34,681 bases of DNA from an uncultured Ruminococcus sp. (GTDB lineage: Bacteria > Bacillota > Clostridia > Oscillospirales > Acutalibacteraceae), in the NCBI GenBank assembly GCA_902792105.1, contig CADAYK010000023.1, positions 1-34,681 on the forward strand, in the 5' to 3' direction. A program made the position numbers and the translations under genes. The notes under the pieces were generated by a model. It was not told the origin of the DNA and made no database searches. It saw only the letters and a program-made list of their open reading frames with translations. Shown here one piece after another: positions 26,585 to 34,681 of this stretch (positions are counted from its first letter, which is position 1; the number at the start of each line of letters is the position of its first letter).

Positions 26585-27481
26585 TTATATTTTGTCGAGC
26601 AGATCGTATTTTGCGAGGCAGTCCTTGAGATCGTGATAACCGGCAACGCTCATGGGCACAAGCGGAAGCTTGCACTCTCCCACATTAAAGCCGTAAAGAT
26701 TCATGGCGGTTTTAATGGGTATGGGGTTAACGTCGCTGAACATGATATTCATAAGCTCCAGATAATGGAAGTGAAGCTTTTGAGCCTCTGCAAAGTTGTT
26801 GTCAAGACAGAGCTGACAAATTTGGTGCATCTCCGCAGGGCAGATATTGGCAAATACGGAAATTACACCGAGAGCTCCGAGTGAAAGGAAGGGTACGGTT
26901 TGATCGTCGTTGCCCGAATAGATATCAAGGTTGTCGCCGCAGAGCGAACGGATAAGCGCAACCTGGGAGATGTTGCCGCTTGCTTCCTTGATTGCCTTGA
27001 TGTTTTCATGCTTGCTGAGTTCCTGGCAGGTTTTGGGCTGGATGTTGCAGCCTGTTCTTGACGGAACATTATATAAAATCAGCGGCACGTCAACGGAATC
27101 GGCAACAACGTTAAAATGCTTTACCAGTCCCGCCTGAGATGTTTTGTTGTAATAGGGAGTTACGGAAAGACAAGCGTCAACGCCCGACTTCTGAGCTGCC
27201 TTTGACAGCATGACGGCTGTTGAGGTGTCGTTGCTGCCTGTTCCGGCAATTACGGGGATTCTGCCGTTGATCGTCTTAGCGACAAAATCAAGAACTTCGC
27301 AGTGCTCTTTTTCGGAAAGAGTAGCGGCTTCGCCGGTTGTGCCGCACGCTATGATAGCGTCTGTTCCGTTTTTAACATGAAATTCAAGCAATTGCCCGAA
27401 AACTTCATAATTTACACTGCCGTCCGAATTCATCGGGGTTATAATTGCAACGCCCGATCCGGTAAAAATGTGATCTGCCAT
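26585..27481 (-). CDS. dapA: 4-hydroxy-tetrahydrodipicolinate synthase
   Basis: 298 residues, normal length. It condenses aspartate semialdehyde with pyruvate, the first committed step to diaminopimelate and lysine. The Schiff-base Lys165 (AIKEASG), GTTGE at 47-51, Tyr110/Tyr111 (TPYYNK), Tyr137 and Arg142 (LYNVPSRTG) correspond to the catalytic set of E. coli DapA (T44, T45, Y107, Y133, R138, K161). The ATG has GGAGG upstream. Second gene of the operon, 25 nt after asd. Confidence 0.97.
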   Translation of the reverse strand: MADHIFTGSGVAIITPMNSDGSVNYEVFGQLLEFHVKNGTDAIIACGTTGEAATLSEKEHCEVLDFVAKTINGRIPVIAGTGSNDTSTAVMLSKAAQKSGVDACLSVTPYYNKTSQAGLVKHFNVVADSVDVPLILYNVPSRTGCNIQPKTCQELSKHENIKAIKEASGNISQVALIRSLCGDNLDIYSGNDDQTVPFLSLGALGVISVFANICPAEMHQICQLCLDNNFAEAQKLHFHYLELMNIMFSDVNPIPIKTAMNLYGFNVGECKLPLVPMSVAGYHDLKDCLAKYDLLDKI

Positions 27482-27506
27482 AATCTGCCTCCGTTATTAA
27501 TTCGAA

Positions 27507-28592
27507 TTAATCCATATAACCTTCGGCGCAAAGCAGTTCGGCAAGCAATACCGCGCCGCCCGCTGCGCCTCTTAATGTGTTGTGAGACATACAAACAAAT
27601 TTGTAGTCGTACTGTGTGTCTTCTCTGAGTCTGCCTACAGACACAGCCATACCGTTTTCGAGATTGCGCTCGGATTTGATCTGGGGACGGTCGGGTTCGG
27701 TGAAGTAGTGCAGGAAGTGCTCAGGCGCACTCGGAAGCTTAAGCTCCTGTGCTCTGCCCTTGTAGTTTTCCCAAATTTCAATGATTTCGTCAACAGAAGG
27801 CTTTTTAACGCCGTCCTTGAAGGACATAAATACTGCCGCTGTGTGACCGTCGGAAACGGGAACGCGGATGCACTGGGATGTGATCGAGATGTCGTCGGTC
27901 TTTACGATCTCGCCGTTTTCGATCTTGCCCCAGATTTTCAAAGGCTCCTGCTCGGACTTTTCTTCCTCGCCGCCGATGTAGGGAATTACGTTGTCAACCA
28001 TTTCGGGCCATGTGTTAAAGGTTTTGCCGGCGCCCGAGATCGCCTGATATGTGCATGCGAGAACCTTGTCTACGCCGAGCTCCTTGAGCGGATTGATCGC
28101 CGGCACATAGCTTTGAAGCGAGCAGTTTGACTTAACCGCGATGAAGCCTCTTTTTGTGCCGAGGCGCTTTCTTTGAGCCTCAATAATTTTGATGTGATCG
28201 GCGTTGATTTCGGGGATGACCATGGGAACGTCGGGAGTAAAGCGGTTTGCGGAGTTGTTCGATACGATAGGACACTCTGCCTTTGCGTAGCTTTCCTCCA
28301 AAGCCTTGATTTCATCCTTCTTCATATTAACCGCGCAGAAACAAAAGTCAACCTTTGATGCAACCTCTTCAACGTTTTCCGCATCGGTAATTACCATATT
28401 CCTGTACTTTTCGGGAAGCTCGGCAGTCATGTGCCATCTGCCGTCAACACACTCGCCGTAGGTTTTGCCCGCACTTCTTGCGCTTGCCGCAAGCACGGTA
28501 ACCTCAAACCAAGGGTGATTTTCAAGCAAAAGCGCAAAACGCTGGCCAACCATTCCTGTTGCTCCGATGATTCCTACCTTGTACTTTTTCAC
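27507..28592 (-). CDS. asd: Aspartate-semialdehyde dehydrogenase (archaeal/fungal-like type)
   Basis: 361 residues from the GTG at 28592, chosen because GGAGG lies 7 nt upstream and the protein then begins with KKYKVGIIGATGMVGQRF, the normal NADP-binding start. Upstream in-frame starts would add an AT-rich, non-conserved leader. Catalytic Cys157 (KSNCSLQ) and SNNSANRF near 111-118, with VSDGHTAAV near 250, match the longer archaeal/fungal branch rather than the classic E. coli branch. The enzyme reduces aspartyl phosphate to the semialdehyde used by DapA. First gene of the operon. Confidence 0.95.
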   Translation of the reverse strand: MKKYKVGIIGATGMVGQRFALLLENHPWFEVTVLAASARSAGKTYGECVDGRWHMTAELPEKYRNMVITDAENVEEVASKVDFCFCAVNMKKDEIKALEESYAKAECPIVSNNSANRFTPDVPMVIPEINADHIKIIEAQRKRLGTKRGFIAVKSNCSLQSYVPAINPLKELGVDKVLACTYQAISGAGKTFNTWPEMVDNVIPYIGGEEEKSEQEPLKIWGKIENGEIVKTDDISITSQCIRVPVSDGHTAAVFMSFKDGVKKPSVDEIIEIWENYKGRAQELKLPSAPEHFLHYFTEPDRPQIKSERNLENGMAVSVGRLREDTQYDYKFVCMSHNTLRGAAGGAVLLAELLCAEGYMD

Positions 28593-28704
28593 TGTGATTC
28601 CTCCAAATTTTACAAAATAAAATTTAAAAAGCAGTTGCCATATTTGAATAAATATTATATTATAGAAACAGTGTGCAGTAAATATTGATTCTTTAAATAT
28701 AAAC

Positions 28705-28743
28705 GGCTTACTACCCCTCGGCAATATTCAAAGCCATATTGCC
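28705..28743 (-). promoter_or_regulatory. Possible pseudoknot at the 5' end of the asd leader
   Basis: On the minus strand a perfect 8-bp stem (28736-28743 with 28720-28727) encloses an 8-nt loop whose GGCTT (in 28728-28735) can pair with AAGCC at 28705-28709. This would form an H-type pseudoknot. It starts within a few bases of the expected asd transcript start. No known riboswitch class was recognised. Confidence 0.45.
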
Positions 28744-28755
28744 TTACTCTATAAT
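28727..28755 (+). promoter_or_regulatory. Promoter of queA
   Basis: TTCAAA (28727-28732) and a perfect TATAAT (28750-28755) are 17 nt apart. It overlaps the divergent asd promoter, so the two may compete for polymerase. Confidence 0.5.
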
Positions 28756-28781
28756 ATACCATTTTACTCCCATATTGTCAA
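28753..28781 (-). promoter_or_regulatory. Promoter of asd-dapA-dapB
   Basis: On the minus strand TTGACA (28776-28781) and TATATT (28753-28758) are separated by 17 nt. Transcription from here would give a leader of about 150 nt before the asd GTG. Confidence 0.7.
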
Positions 28782-28845
28782 TTATTTCAGCTTTGTATTT
28801 TACAAATTTATTTTTTAAATTCTTAATGGATTGCGAGGACAGATG

Positions 28846-29847
28846 ATGAAAACCGCTGACTTTTATTACGAACTTCCCAAGGAGCTTATAGCACAAACAC
28901 CAATTGAACCGCGCGACCGTTCGCGGCTTATGGTGCTTGACCGCAAGAGCGGAGCGGTTGAACATAAGCACTTTTATGAAATTATCGATTACCTTAACGA
29001 GGGCGACCTTATTGTCGCCAACGATTCGCGCGTGCTTCCTGCCAGGATCTTCGGAGTTAAGAACGGAACCGGCGCGAGGGTTGAATTTTTGCTGCTTAAA
29101 CAAATCAGCGGAAACCGCTGGGAAACACTGTGCAAGCCCGGAAAAAAGGCGCGCGAAGGAGCACGGTTTGTCTTTGGCGACGGTATACTTACCGCCGAGG
29201 TTGCCGGGGTAAAGGACGACGGCAATCGTATCGTTGACTTTGACTGCGATGAAAGCTTTTTCGCAGCGCTTGACAAAATCGGTCAAATGCCGCTGCCTCC
29301 CTACATTACCGAAGAGCTAAAGGATAAGGAAAGATACCAGACGGTATACAGTCATGAGCTCGGCTCGGCGGCGGCGCCCACCGCGGGCTTACATTTTACC
29401 GATGAGCTTATGGATAAAATCAGAGCAAAGGGTGTTAAAATAGCTTATGTTACCCTTCACGTGGGGCTCGGAACCTTCCGTCCGGTCAAGGTTGACGACG
29501 TTACAAAGCATAAAATGCACAGCGAGCACTACGAAATTCCGGAGGAAACGGCAAGGCTGATCAACGAAACCAAGAAAAACGGCGGAAGAATTATAGCCAT
29601 CGGCACCACCTCTTGCCGGACTCTCGAAAGCGTCGCTACTCAGTTCGGCGAAATCAAGCCGTGCGAGGGCTTTACGGACATATTTATTTATCCCGGCTAC
29701 GAATTTAAGGTGCTTGACGGACTTGTAACAAACTTTCACCTTCCCGAAAGCACGCTAATTATGCTTGTTTCGGCATTCGCAGGCTATGATAATGTTATGA
29801 AAAAATACAGATTCTTCTCATTTGGAGATTGTATGTGCATTTTATAA
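28846..29847 (+). CDS. queA: S-adenosylmethionine:tRNA ribosyltransferase-isomerase
   Basis: 333 residues from the second of two adjacent ATGs, 8 nt after GAGG; the first ATG (28843) is only 5 nt away. QueA transfers and isomerises ribose from SAM onto preQ1-modified tRNA to give epoxyqueuosine. Seen: [15 protein letters not shown] at the start, NDSRVLPAR near 60, [12 protein letters not shown] near 172, [11 protein letters not shown] near 205, TTSCRTLES near 257 and [15 protein letters not shown] near 300. After [10 protein letters not shown] the text jumps to [11 protein letters not shown]. coli QueA has an extra stretch of about nine residues there (NAYKAAVEE), so a C-terminal helix appears deleted in frame. 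A toxin-antitoxin module follows directly instead of tgt. Confidence 0.95.
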   Translation: MKTADFYYELPKELIAQTPIEPRDRSRLMVLDRKSGAVEHKHFYEIIDYLNEGDLIVANDSRVLPARIFGVKNGTGARVEFLLLKQISGNRWETLCKPGKKAREGARFVFGDGILTAEVAGVKDDGNRIVDFDCDESFFAALDKIGQMPLPPYITEELKDKERYQTVYSHELGSAAAPTAGLHFTDELMDKIRAKGVKIAYVTLHVGLGTFRPVKVDDVTKHKMHSEHYEIPEETARLINETKKNGGRIIAIGTTSCRTLESVATQFGEIKPCEGFTDIFIYPGYEFKVLDGLVTNFHLPESTLIMLVSAFAGYDNVMKKYRFFSFGDCMCIL

Positions 29848-29859
29848 ACATATTATGTT
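29847..29859. promoter_or_regulatory. Palindrome at the -35 region of the toxin-antitoxin promoter
   Basis: AACATA-T-TATGTT overlaps the queA stop and the TTGACA box. In addition ACATATTAT (29848-29856) is repeated inverted as ATAATATGT at 29882-29890 over the -10 box. Such paired sites flanking a promoter are typical of operators bound by a RelB/DinJ-type antitoxin and its complex. Confidence 0.6.
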
Positions 29860-29886
29860 GACAAATTTATATAATTGCAGTATAAT
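29858..29886 (+). promoter_or_regulatory. Consensus promoter of the toxin-antitoxin module
   Basis: A perfect TTGACA (29858-29863), 17 nt, then a perfect TATAAT (29881-29886). This is the strongest promoter in the window, flanked by inverted repeats that probably allow autorepression. Confidence 0.85.
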
Positions 29887-29915
29887 ATGTGTATAAAATA
29901 TAAGGAGTGAATGAT

Positions 29916-30191
29916 ATGGCAAAGGTTAGTACAAATGTAAGTATTGATGCAGATATTAAAAAGCAGGCACAGGAGCTTTTTGCCGAGCTTGGAATGGATT
30001 TGTCTACAGCAATAAATATTTTTATTCGTCAAGCGTTAAGGCAACATGCTATTCCTTTTGAAATCACTGCGGAAATTCCGAACAAAGAAACGCGGGAAGC
30101 AATAGCTGAAGTTCAAAGGATGAAAAACGACCCGTCAATCGGAAAAACTTATGATGATGTTGACACAATGTTTGAGGAGTTACTCGCATGA
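29916..30191 (+). CDS. dinJ: Type II antitoxin, RelB/DinJ family
   Basis: 91 residues from the ATG at 29916, with AGGAG 8 nt upstream; an upstream GTG at 29907 lies inside the ribosome site. The N-terminal ribbon-helix-helix fold (VSTNVSIDADIKKQAQELF, then GMDLSTAINIFIRQAL) is followed by PFEI, typical of the RelB/DinJ family, and an acidic toxin-binding tail. It should bind and neutralise the downstream toxin and repress its own promoter. Its stop overlaps the toxin ATG (ATGA). The module sits between queA and tgt, which are often neighbours in Clostridia. Confidence 0.92.
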   Translation: MAKVSTNVSIDADIKKQAQELFAELGMDLSTAINIFIRQALRQHAIPFEITAEIPNKETREAIAEVQRMKNDPSIGKTYDDVDTMFEELLA

Positions 30192-30462
30192 AATATCGTA
30201 TCAAGCCCACTTCAAGATTCCAAAAGGATTTAAAGCGGATACAAAAACGCGGGTACCAAATCAAACTGATTCAGGAAGTAGTGCGCAAGCTCTCCGACGG
30301 AGAATTACTTGAGCCAAAATACAAAGACCACCCTTTGTCCGGCGATTATTCCGGCTGTCGCGAATGTCACATCACTCCCGATTGGCTGCTGATATATGAA
30401 ATTTATGAGGATAATCTGATTTTATATCTAACACGTACCGGCACCCACAGCGACTTATTCTG

Positions 30463-30463
<1 letters not shown>
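30188..30463 (+). CDS. yafQ: Type II toxin, YafQ-like mRNA interferase (RelE superfamily)
   Basis: 91 residues, full length for the family. All catalytic-site residues known in E. coli YafQ have counterparts: His48, His61, Asp65, Trp66, His87 and Phe91, in CHITPDW and the C-terminal HSDLF. It should cut mRNA on the ribosome when released from the antitoxin. The start overlaps the antitoxin stop by 4 nt. No sign of decay, so the module is probably functional. Confidence 0.93.
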
Positions 30464-31678
<1,215 letters not shown>

Positions 31679-31690
31679 TCAAAAAAACGC

Positions 31691-31719
31691 TTGCAAGAAA
31701 CAAATAAAACTGATATAAT
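31691..31719 (+). promoter_or_regulatory. Promoter of yajC
   Basis: TTGCAA (31691-31696) and a perfect TATAAT (31714-31719) are 17 nt apart, directly after the tgt stop. Confidence 0.75.
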
Positions 31720-31749
31720 CTTAATAATGCTTTGAAAGGAATGAATGAA

Positions 31750-32157
31750 ATGACAAATTTACCAATACTCGCCGAAGCGTCAGGCAACAACGCAGCCGGC
31801 GGCGGCTTCGGAATGTGGGGCATGATCGCAATATACGCTCTTATTATTGTTGCCGTATATTTCTTCCTGCTCAGACCTAACTCCAAGAAGAAAAAAGAAG
31901 AAGCCGAGATGAGAAACTCGCTGGATATCGGCGACGAGATCACAACTATAGGCGGAATCATGGGCAGAGTTGTCGCTATTAAGGACGATGAGGATGCAAT
32001 TATCATTGAAACAGGTTCCGACCGTGTTAAGATGAAGTTTAAAAAATGGTGCATTTCTTCGGTTGACACAGTAAAAGAGAAGCCCCAAGGTACTCCCGAA
32101 AAGAAAAGCTTTTTCAGCAGATTTAAGAAATCGGAAGAAACAGAAAAAGCTGAATAA
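31750..32157 (+). CDS. yajC: Preprotein translocase subunit YajC
   Basis: 135 residues from the ATG at 31750, with AAAGGA 9 nt upstream; an ATG at 31741 abuts that site and is unlikely. One TM (about 22-42, ending FFLLRPNSKKKKEE) precedes the conserved YajC cytoplasmic domain (LDIGDEITTIGGIMGRVVAI, at about 57-76). The tail is extended and charged. YajC associates with SecDF at the Sec translocon. A terminator hairpin follows. Confidence 0.94.
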   Translation: MTNLPILAEASGNNAAGGGFGMWGMIAIYALIIVAVYFFLLRPNSKKKKEEAEMRNSLDIGDEITTIGGIMGRVVAIKDDEDAIIIETGSDRVKMKFKKWCISSVDTVKEKPQGTPEKKSFFSRFKKSEETEKAE

Positions 32158-32173
32158 ACGAATTATAAAAGAA

Positions 32174-32218
32174 CTCCCTGAATATAATTTACAAAATTGT
32201 ATTCAGGGGGATTTTTTT
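32174..32218 (+). terminator. Terminator after yajC that carries the next gene's ribosome site
   Basis: An 11-bp stem with one G-T pair (32174-32184 with 32200-32210), then ATTTTTTT. The AGGGGG in its 3' arm (32205-32210) is 8 nt before the ATG of the TIGR04086 gene and is the only ribosome site available to it. Confidence 0.8.
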
Positions 32219-32617
32219 ATGCAGGACAAAAAAAGACTTATCAAGGCAGTCGCGGCGGGAACAATATGCTCGATGCTGTGCTGTATTATTTTAACCGCTG
32301 TTTTGGCGGCGGTAATGCTGAGCACCGGAATGCCCGGCTCAGATATACTTACATGGGCAACGGCGGCGATCATGGGCGCGGGCGCCTTGGCAGGCGGATT
32401 TATCGCGGCTAAAATATACAAAGGCGCGGGGATACCTGTAGGAGGGCTTACCGGGCTTTCGCTGTTTTGCGTGACAGCGCTCGCTTCGTTTTCAAGAGGC
32501 GCGGCAAACCTCGGCTCGATGACAATTGTCAAGCTTGCGGCGTCGGTTTTGCTTGCTGTTGCCGGCGGAATACTCGGAATAAGCGAAAAAAGGAGTTCAA
32601 AATACGGAAGGTTTTAA
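32219..32617 (+). CDS. TIGR04086 family four-TM membrane protein
   Basis: 132 residues with four hydrophobic, Gly/Ala-rich segments (about 7-35, 43-66, 71-90 and 98-120) and charged ends. The arrangement after yajC and the text GAGALAGGFIAAKIYKGAG match the TIGR04086 family of Clostridia, whose function is unknown. The ATG begins right after the T run of the yajC terminator, so its translation depends on an SD within the hairpin. No separate promoter was found. Confidence 0.82.
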   Translation: MQDKKRLIKAVAAGTICSMLCCIILTAVLAAVMLSTGMPGSDILTWATAAIMGAGALAGGFIAAKIYKGAGIPVGGLTGLSLFCVTALASFSRGAANLGSMTIVKLAASVLLAVAGGILGISEKRSSKYGRF

Positions 32618-32635
32618 AAAAATACTTTAAAACAG

Positions 32636-32664
32636 TGGAAAAATTAATTTCGTTATGATATAAT
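32636..32664 (+). promoter_or_regulatory. Promoter of the PASTA pseudokinase gene
   Basis: TGGAAA (32636-32641) and a perfect TATAAT (32659-32664) are 17 nt apart. The ATG at 32733 follows after AAGGAGAAG. Confidence 0.6.
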
Positions 32665-32732
32665 ATTATGAATAGAGATTAAAAAGTGAGATTTTGAGAA
32701 TAAACAAAGTTGTTTATGAAGGAGAAGTTTAA

Positions 32733-34681
32733 ATGGCAAAATTTAAATTACCCGAGTCTCTTAAGGCGTGGAAGGTAGTATCGTCTTTGCCTGATAACAA
32801 CGGTCACTCCGTTTTTGAGGTTTCACGAAAAGAAACCGACGGAAGCGTTACTCAGGCAGTGCTGACTTATGTTGCCTTTCAGGACGATGAATACAACAGC
32901 GACAATGTCCGGTTTATAAACGAGGAATCCTCGTTTATCCGCAACGTAATAAGCTGCGGCGCAGTCAGCAATTACATTGACGCGGTCGTGGTTGACCGTC
33001 CGTCAAAAAGCAAAGTCGGAATGTTTATTATTACTCAAAAGCTTTCCGCGCTTGACGTCGAAATGTCGAAAAGGAAATTTTCGGAAGATGAAATTACCGA
33101 TTTCGGCCTTCAGATGAGCGAAATACTCCTAAAGCTTGAATCACACGGCATTTTTCACGGCAACATCAAGCCTTCAAACATTTATGTGACTCCCAACGGC
33201 GCATACAAGCTCGGCGGATTCACCGATTTTGAAAGCTCGATCAGCGATTTGTCATATATTTCCCCCGAAATTAGCGCGGAGGAACAGCCTGACTTCACAA
33301 CCGACATTTACTCGGTCGGCTTGATTATGTATTCGATGAGCAACAACGGAGCGATCCCGTTTGAGGACGGTAACACAAGCCGTGAGGACGCCATTCAAAA
33401 ACGCTTTAACAAGCAGAGCATTCCCGCTCCGCAGGACGGCAACGACAAACTGAAAAGTATAATTATTATTGCCTGTCAGCCCGAAAAAGCCAACCGGTGG
33501 AAAAACGCCGGCAACCTCAAAAACGCGCTTGCTTCGATAAAAGCAGAGGTTGAACCTGAAAAAGAACCCAAGCCGGAAATTATTCCTCCTGCCCCGACAG
33601 AGTTTGAAGGAAACGTGTTTGAGGAATTCGTTTATGACGATTTTGATAAAGCCAAGCCCGAAGCTGAACCTGAATCAAAAACCGAAGCCGAGCCCGGTAA
33701 AGACAAACCGAACGCCGCGAAAGCAGCGGCTGCCGGAGCTGTAGCAGCCGGAGCAGTGATTGCGGGCAAAGCGGTTGCCGAAGCTGCAAATGCAAGCAAA
33801 AACGAAAAAAATCTTGATAAAATAAAAGAGGCAATTAAAAACAAGGGCAAGAACGGCGAGGAAACCGAGGAGATAAAAGCACCGGATAAGGCTGAGGATA
33901 AAGCAGCGGATAAAGCCGGAGATGAACCCGGAACCGAAAAAAGCGCAGTTCAGGATATGAGTGAGGCTGAAACACAGGTTCTTACACCCGATATGCCCGG
34001 CAATCCCGACAACGCAGTTCAAACGTCTGACGAACCGAAAACCGAGATCGCCGAACCTGAAATTGACAACAGAGTTTTTGATGATTACCAGGTTCACACT
34101 AAGGTGTTTAATATCAGCGACATAGCTAAAAAAGCCGATAAAGATTACGGAGATTATTTTGACGACGAGCCCGAGCCTGTGCCCGAGGAAAAAAGCGAAC
34201 AAAATGCCGAGGTTGACAATGAATTCGGCAAAAACGGCTTTTATGATGATGATTCATTCTATTCCGAGCAGAACGAGGAGCAAAAGCGCAGCCGCAAAGG
34301 CATGGTGATTTCTATTATCGTATTCGCCGCGATTGTTGCCATGCTTGCCGCGCTGGGAGTTTTTGCCGTGACAAGCGGCTGGTTCAGCAACGGAAACACC
34401 AAAGAAACCCAACCGTCAACCGAGGTTTACACCGAGGATACCACCGCTCAAAAAGCCACTACTCAACCTGCCACAACCGCTCCGCCCACAACCTCGCCCA
34501 CACAAAACACAATTGATTATCCGATCAACGTTGTGGGCGCATATTATGAGTATGCCAAGAGCGTTTTGGAGGAGCAGGGATATAAGGTCGTTGAAGGCGA
34601 ATATGCCGACAGCGAAGAGTTCGAAGAGGGTATCGTCACATCAATGAGTCCCGACCCGGACAGAGAACTGAAAAAAGGAAG
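32733..34681 (+). CDS. Transmembrane pseudokinase with ETQVL motif and PASTA domain (partial at window end)
   Basis: At least 649 residues; the 3' end is outside. Kinase-like domain (about 10-260): the glycine loop and beta-3 Lys are not recognisable, the catalytic loop reads HGNIKPSN (142-149) with Asn144 in place of the catalytic Asp, and the DFG position reads GFT (162-164). It should be catalytically dead or nearly so. A long charged linker (about 260-520) contains SEAETQVL with Thr414, the same acceptor motif as in the left-end operon. One TM (about 524-549), a T/P-rich spacer and a PASTA domain (from about 590; YPINVVG, then AKSVLEEQGYKVVEG) follow outside the cell. PASTA domains bind peptidoglycan fragments. 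It may sense the wall and act as a phospho-docking partner. The ATG has AAGGAGAAG upstream. Confidence 0.9.
   Translation, partial: MAKFKLPESLKAWKVVSSLPDNNGHSVFEVSRKETDGSVTQAVLTYVAFQDDEYNSDNVRFINEESSFIRNVISCGAVSNYIDAVVVDRPSKSKVGMFIITQKLSALDVEMSKRKFSEDEITDFGLQMSEILLKLESHGIFHGNIKPSNIYVTPNGAYKLGGFTDFESSISDLSYISPEISAEEQPDFTTDIYSVGLIMYSMSNNGAIPFEDGNTSREDAIQKRFNKQSIPAPQDGNDKLKSIIIIACQPEKANRWKNAGNLKNALASIKAEVEPEKEPKPEIIPPAPTEFEGNVFEEFVYDDFDKAKPEAEPESKTEAEPGKDKPNAAKAAAAGAVAAGAVIAGKAVAEAANASKNEKNLDKIKEAIKNKGKNGEETEEIKAPDKAEDKAADKAGDEPGTEKSAVQDMSEAETQVLTPDMPGNPDNAVQTSDEPKTEIAEPEIDNRVFDDYQVHTKVFNISDIAKKADKDYGDYFDDEPEPVPEEKSEQNAEVDNEFGKNGFYDDDSFYSEQNEEQKRSRKGMVISIIVFAAIVAMLAALGVFAVTSGWFSNGNTKETQPSTEVYTEDTTAQKATTQPATTAPPTTSPTQNTIDYPINVVGAYYEYAKSVLEEQGYKVVEGEYADSEEFEEGIVTSMSPDPDRELKKG

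Noticed and set aside
27497..27510. Perfect 14-bp palindrome TTAATTCGAATTAA between asd and dapA
   Set aside because: It overlaps the asd stop inside an operon, is AT-rich and short, and has no sign of promoter or terminator function.
28593..28845. Lysine riboswitch upstream of asd or preQ1 riboswitch upstream of queA
   Set aside because: Neither consensus could be found. The asd leader is only about 150 nt and lacks the lysine-riboswitch core, and the queA leader has no preQ1 aptamer-like hairpin with an A-rich tail.

Overview
The window looks like a chromosomal segment of an anaerobic, low- to mid-GC Gram-positive bacterium of the class Clostridia (Ruminococcaceae/Oscillospiraceae-like). 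This is inferred from gene content: a flavodiiron protein with rubredoxin, a cdaA-cdaR pair, a yajC/TIGR04086 pair, DUF1846, DUF3343 next to a class V aminotransferase, and strong AGGAGG ribosome sites with frequent GTG and TTG starts. No tRNA, rRNA, CRISPR array, transposase or phage gene was seen.

Left part (1-14167, all minus strand): one apparent operon, read right to left. It encodes a membrane-anchored trypsin-like protease with a cytosolic FHA domain, a PP2C phosphatase, a transmembrane Ser/Thr kinase, a one-TM protein with seven ETDVL/ETSVL motifs, a four-TM protein, and a giant secreted Ig-like repeat protein. The giant protein runs off the left edge and carries a -1 frameshift near 2551-2553. 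A TTGACA-N17-TAAAAT promoter sits at 14267-14295. The ETxVL motif matches the pThr(+3 Leu) pattern that FHA domains bind. It occurs in the FHA protein itself, seven times in the one-TM protein, and again in a PASTA pseudokinase at the far right end. I infer a kinase/phosphatase/FHA phospho-switch tied to a cell-surface system.

Middle (14.5-25.6 kb): a DUF1846 protein; a four-module flavodiiron protein (diiron, flavodoxin, flavin reductase, short-spaced rubredoxin) for O2 or NO reduction; an ECF sigma factor with a membrane anti-sigma-like partner; divergent from it, glpK plus a monoacylglycerol-lipase-like hydrolase (glycerol release and phosphorylation); cdaA-cdaR for c-di-AMP synthesis and its control; and a DUF3343/class V aminotransferase pair.

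Right part (25.7-34.7 kb): the asd-dapA-dapB operon for diaminopimelate/lysine, with a possibly structured 5' leader. Divergent from it lies queA, then a DinJ/YafQ-type toxin-antitoxin module with its own operator-flanked promoter, then tgt (queuosine tRNA modification), yajC, a TIGR04086 membrane protein, and a PASTA-domain pseudokinase cut by the window end.
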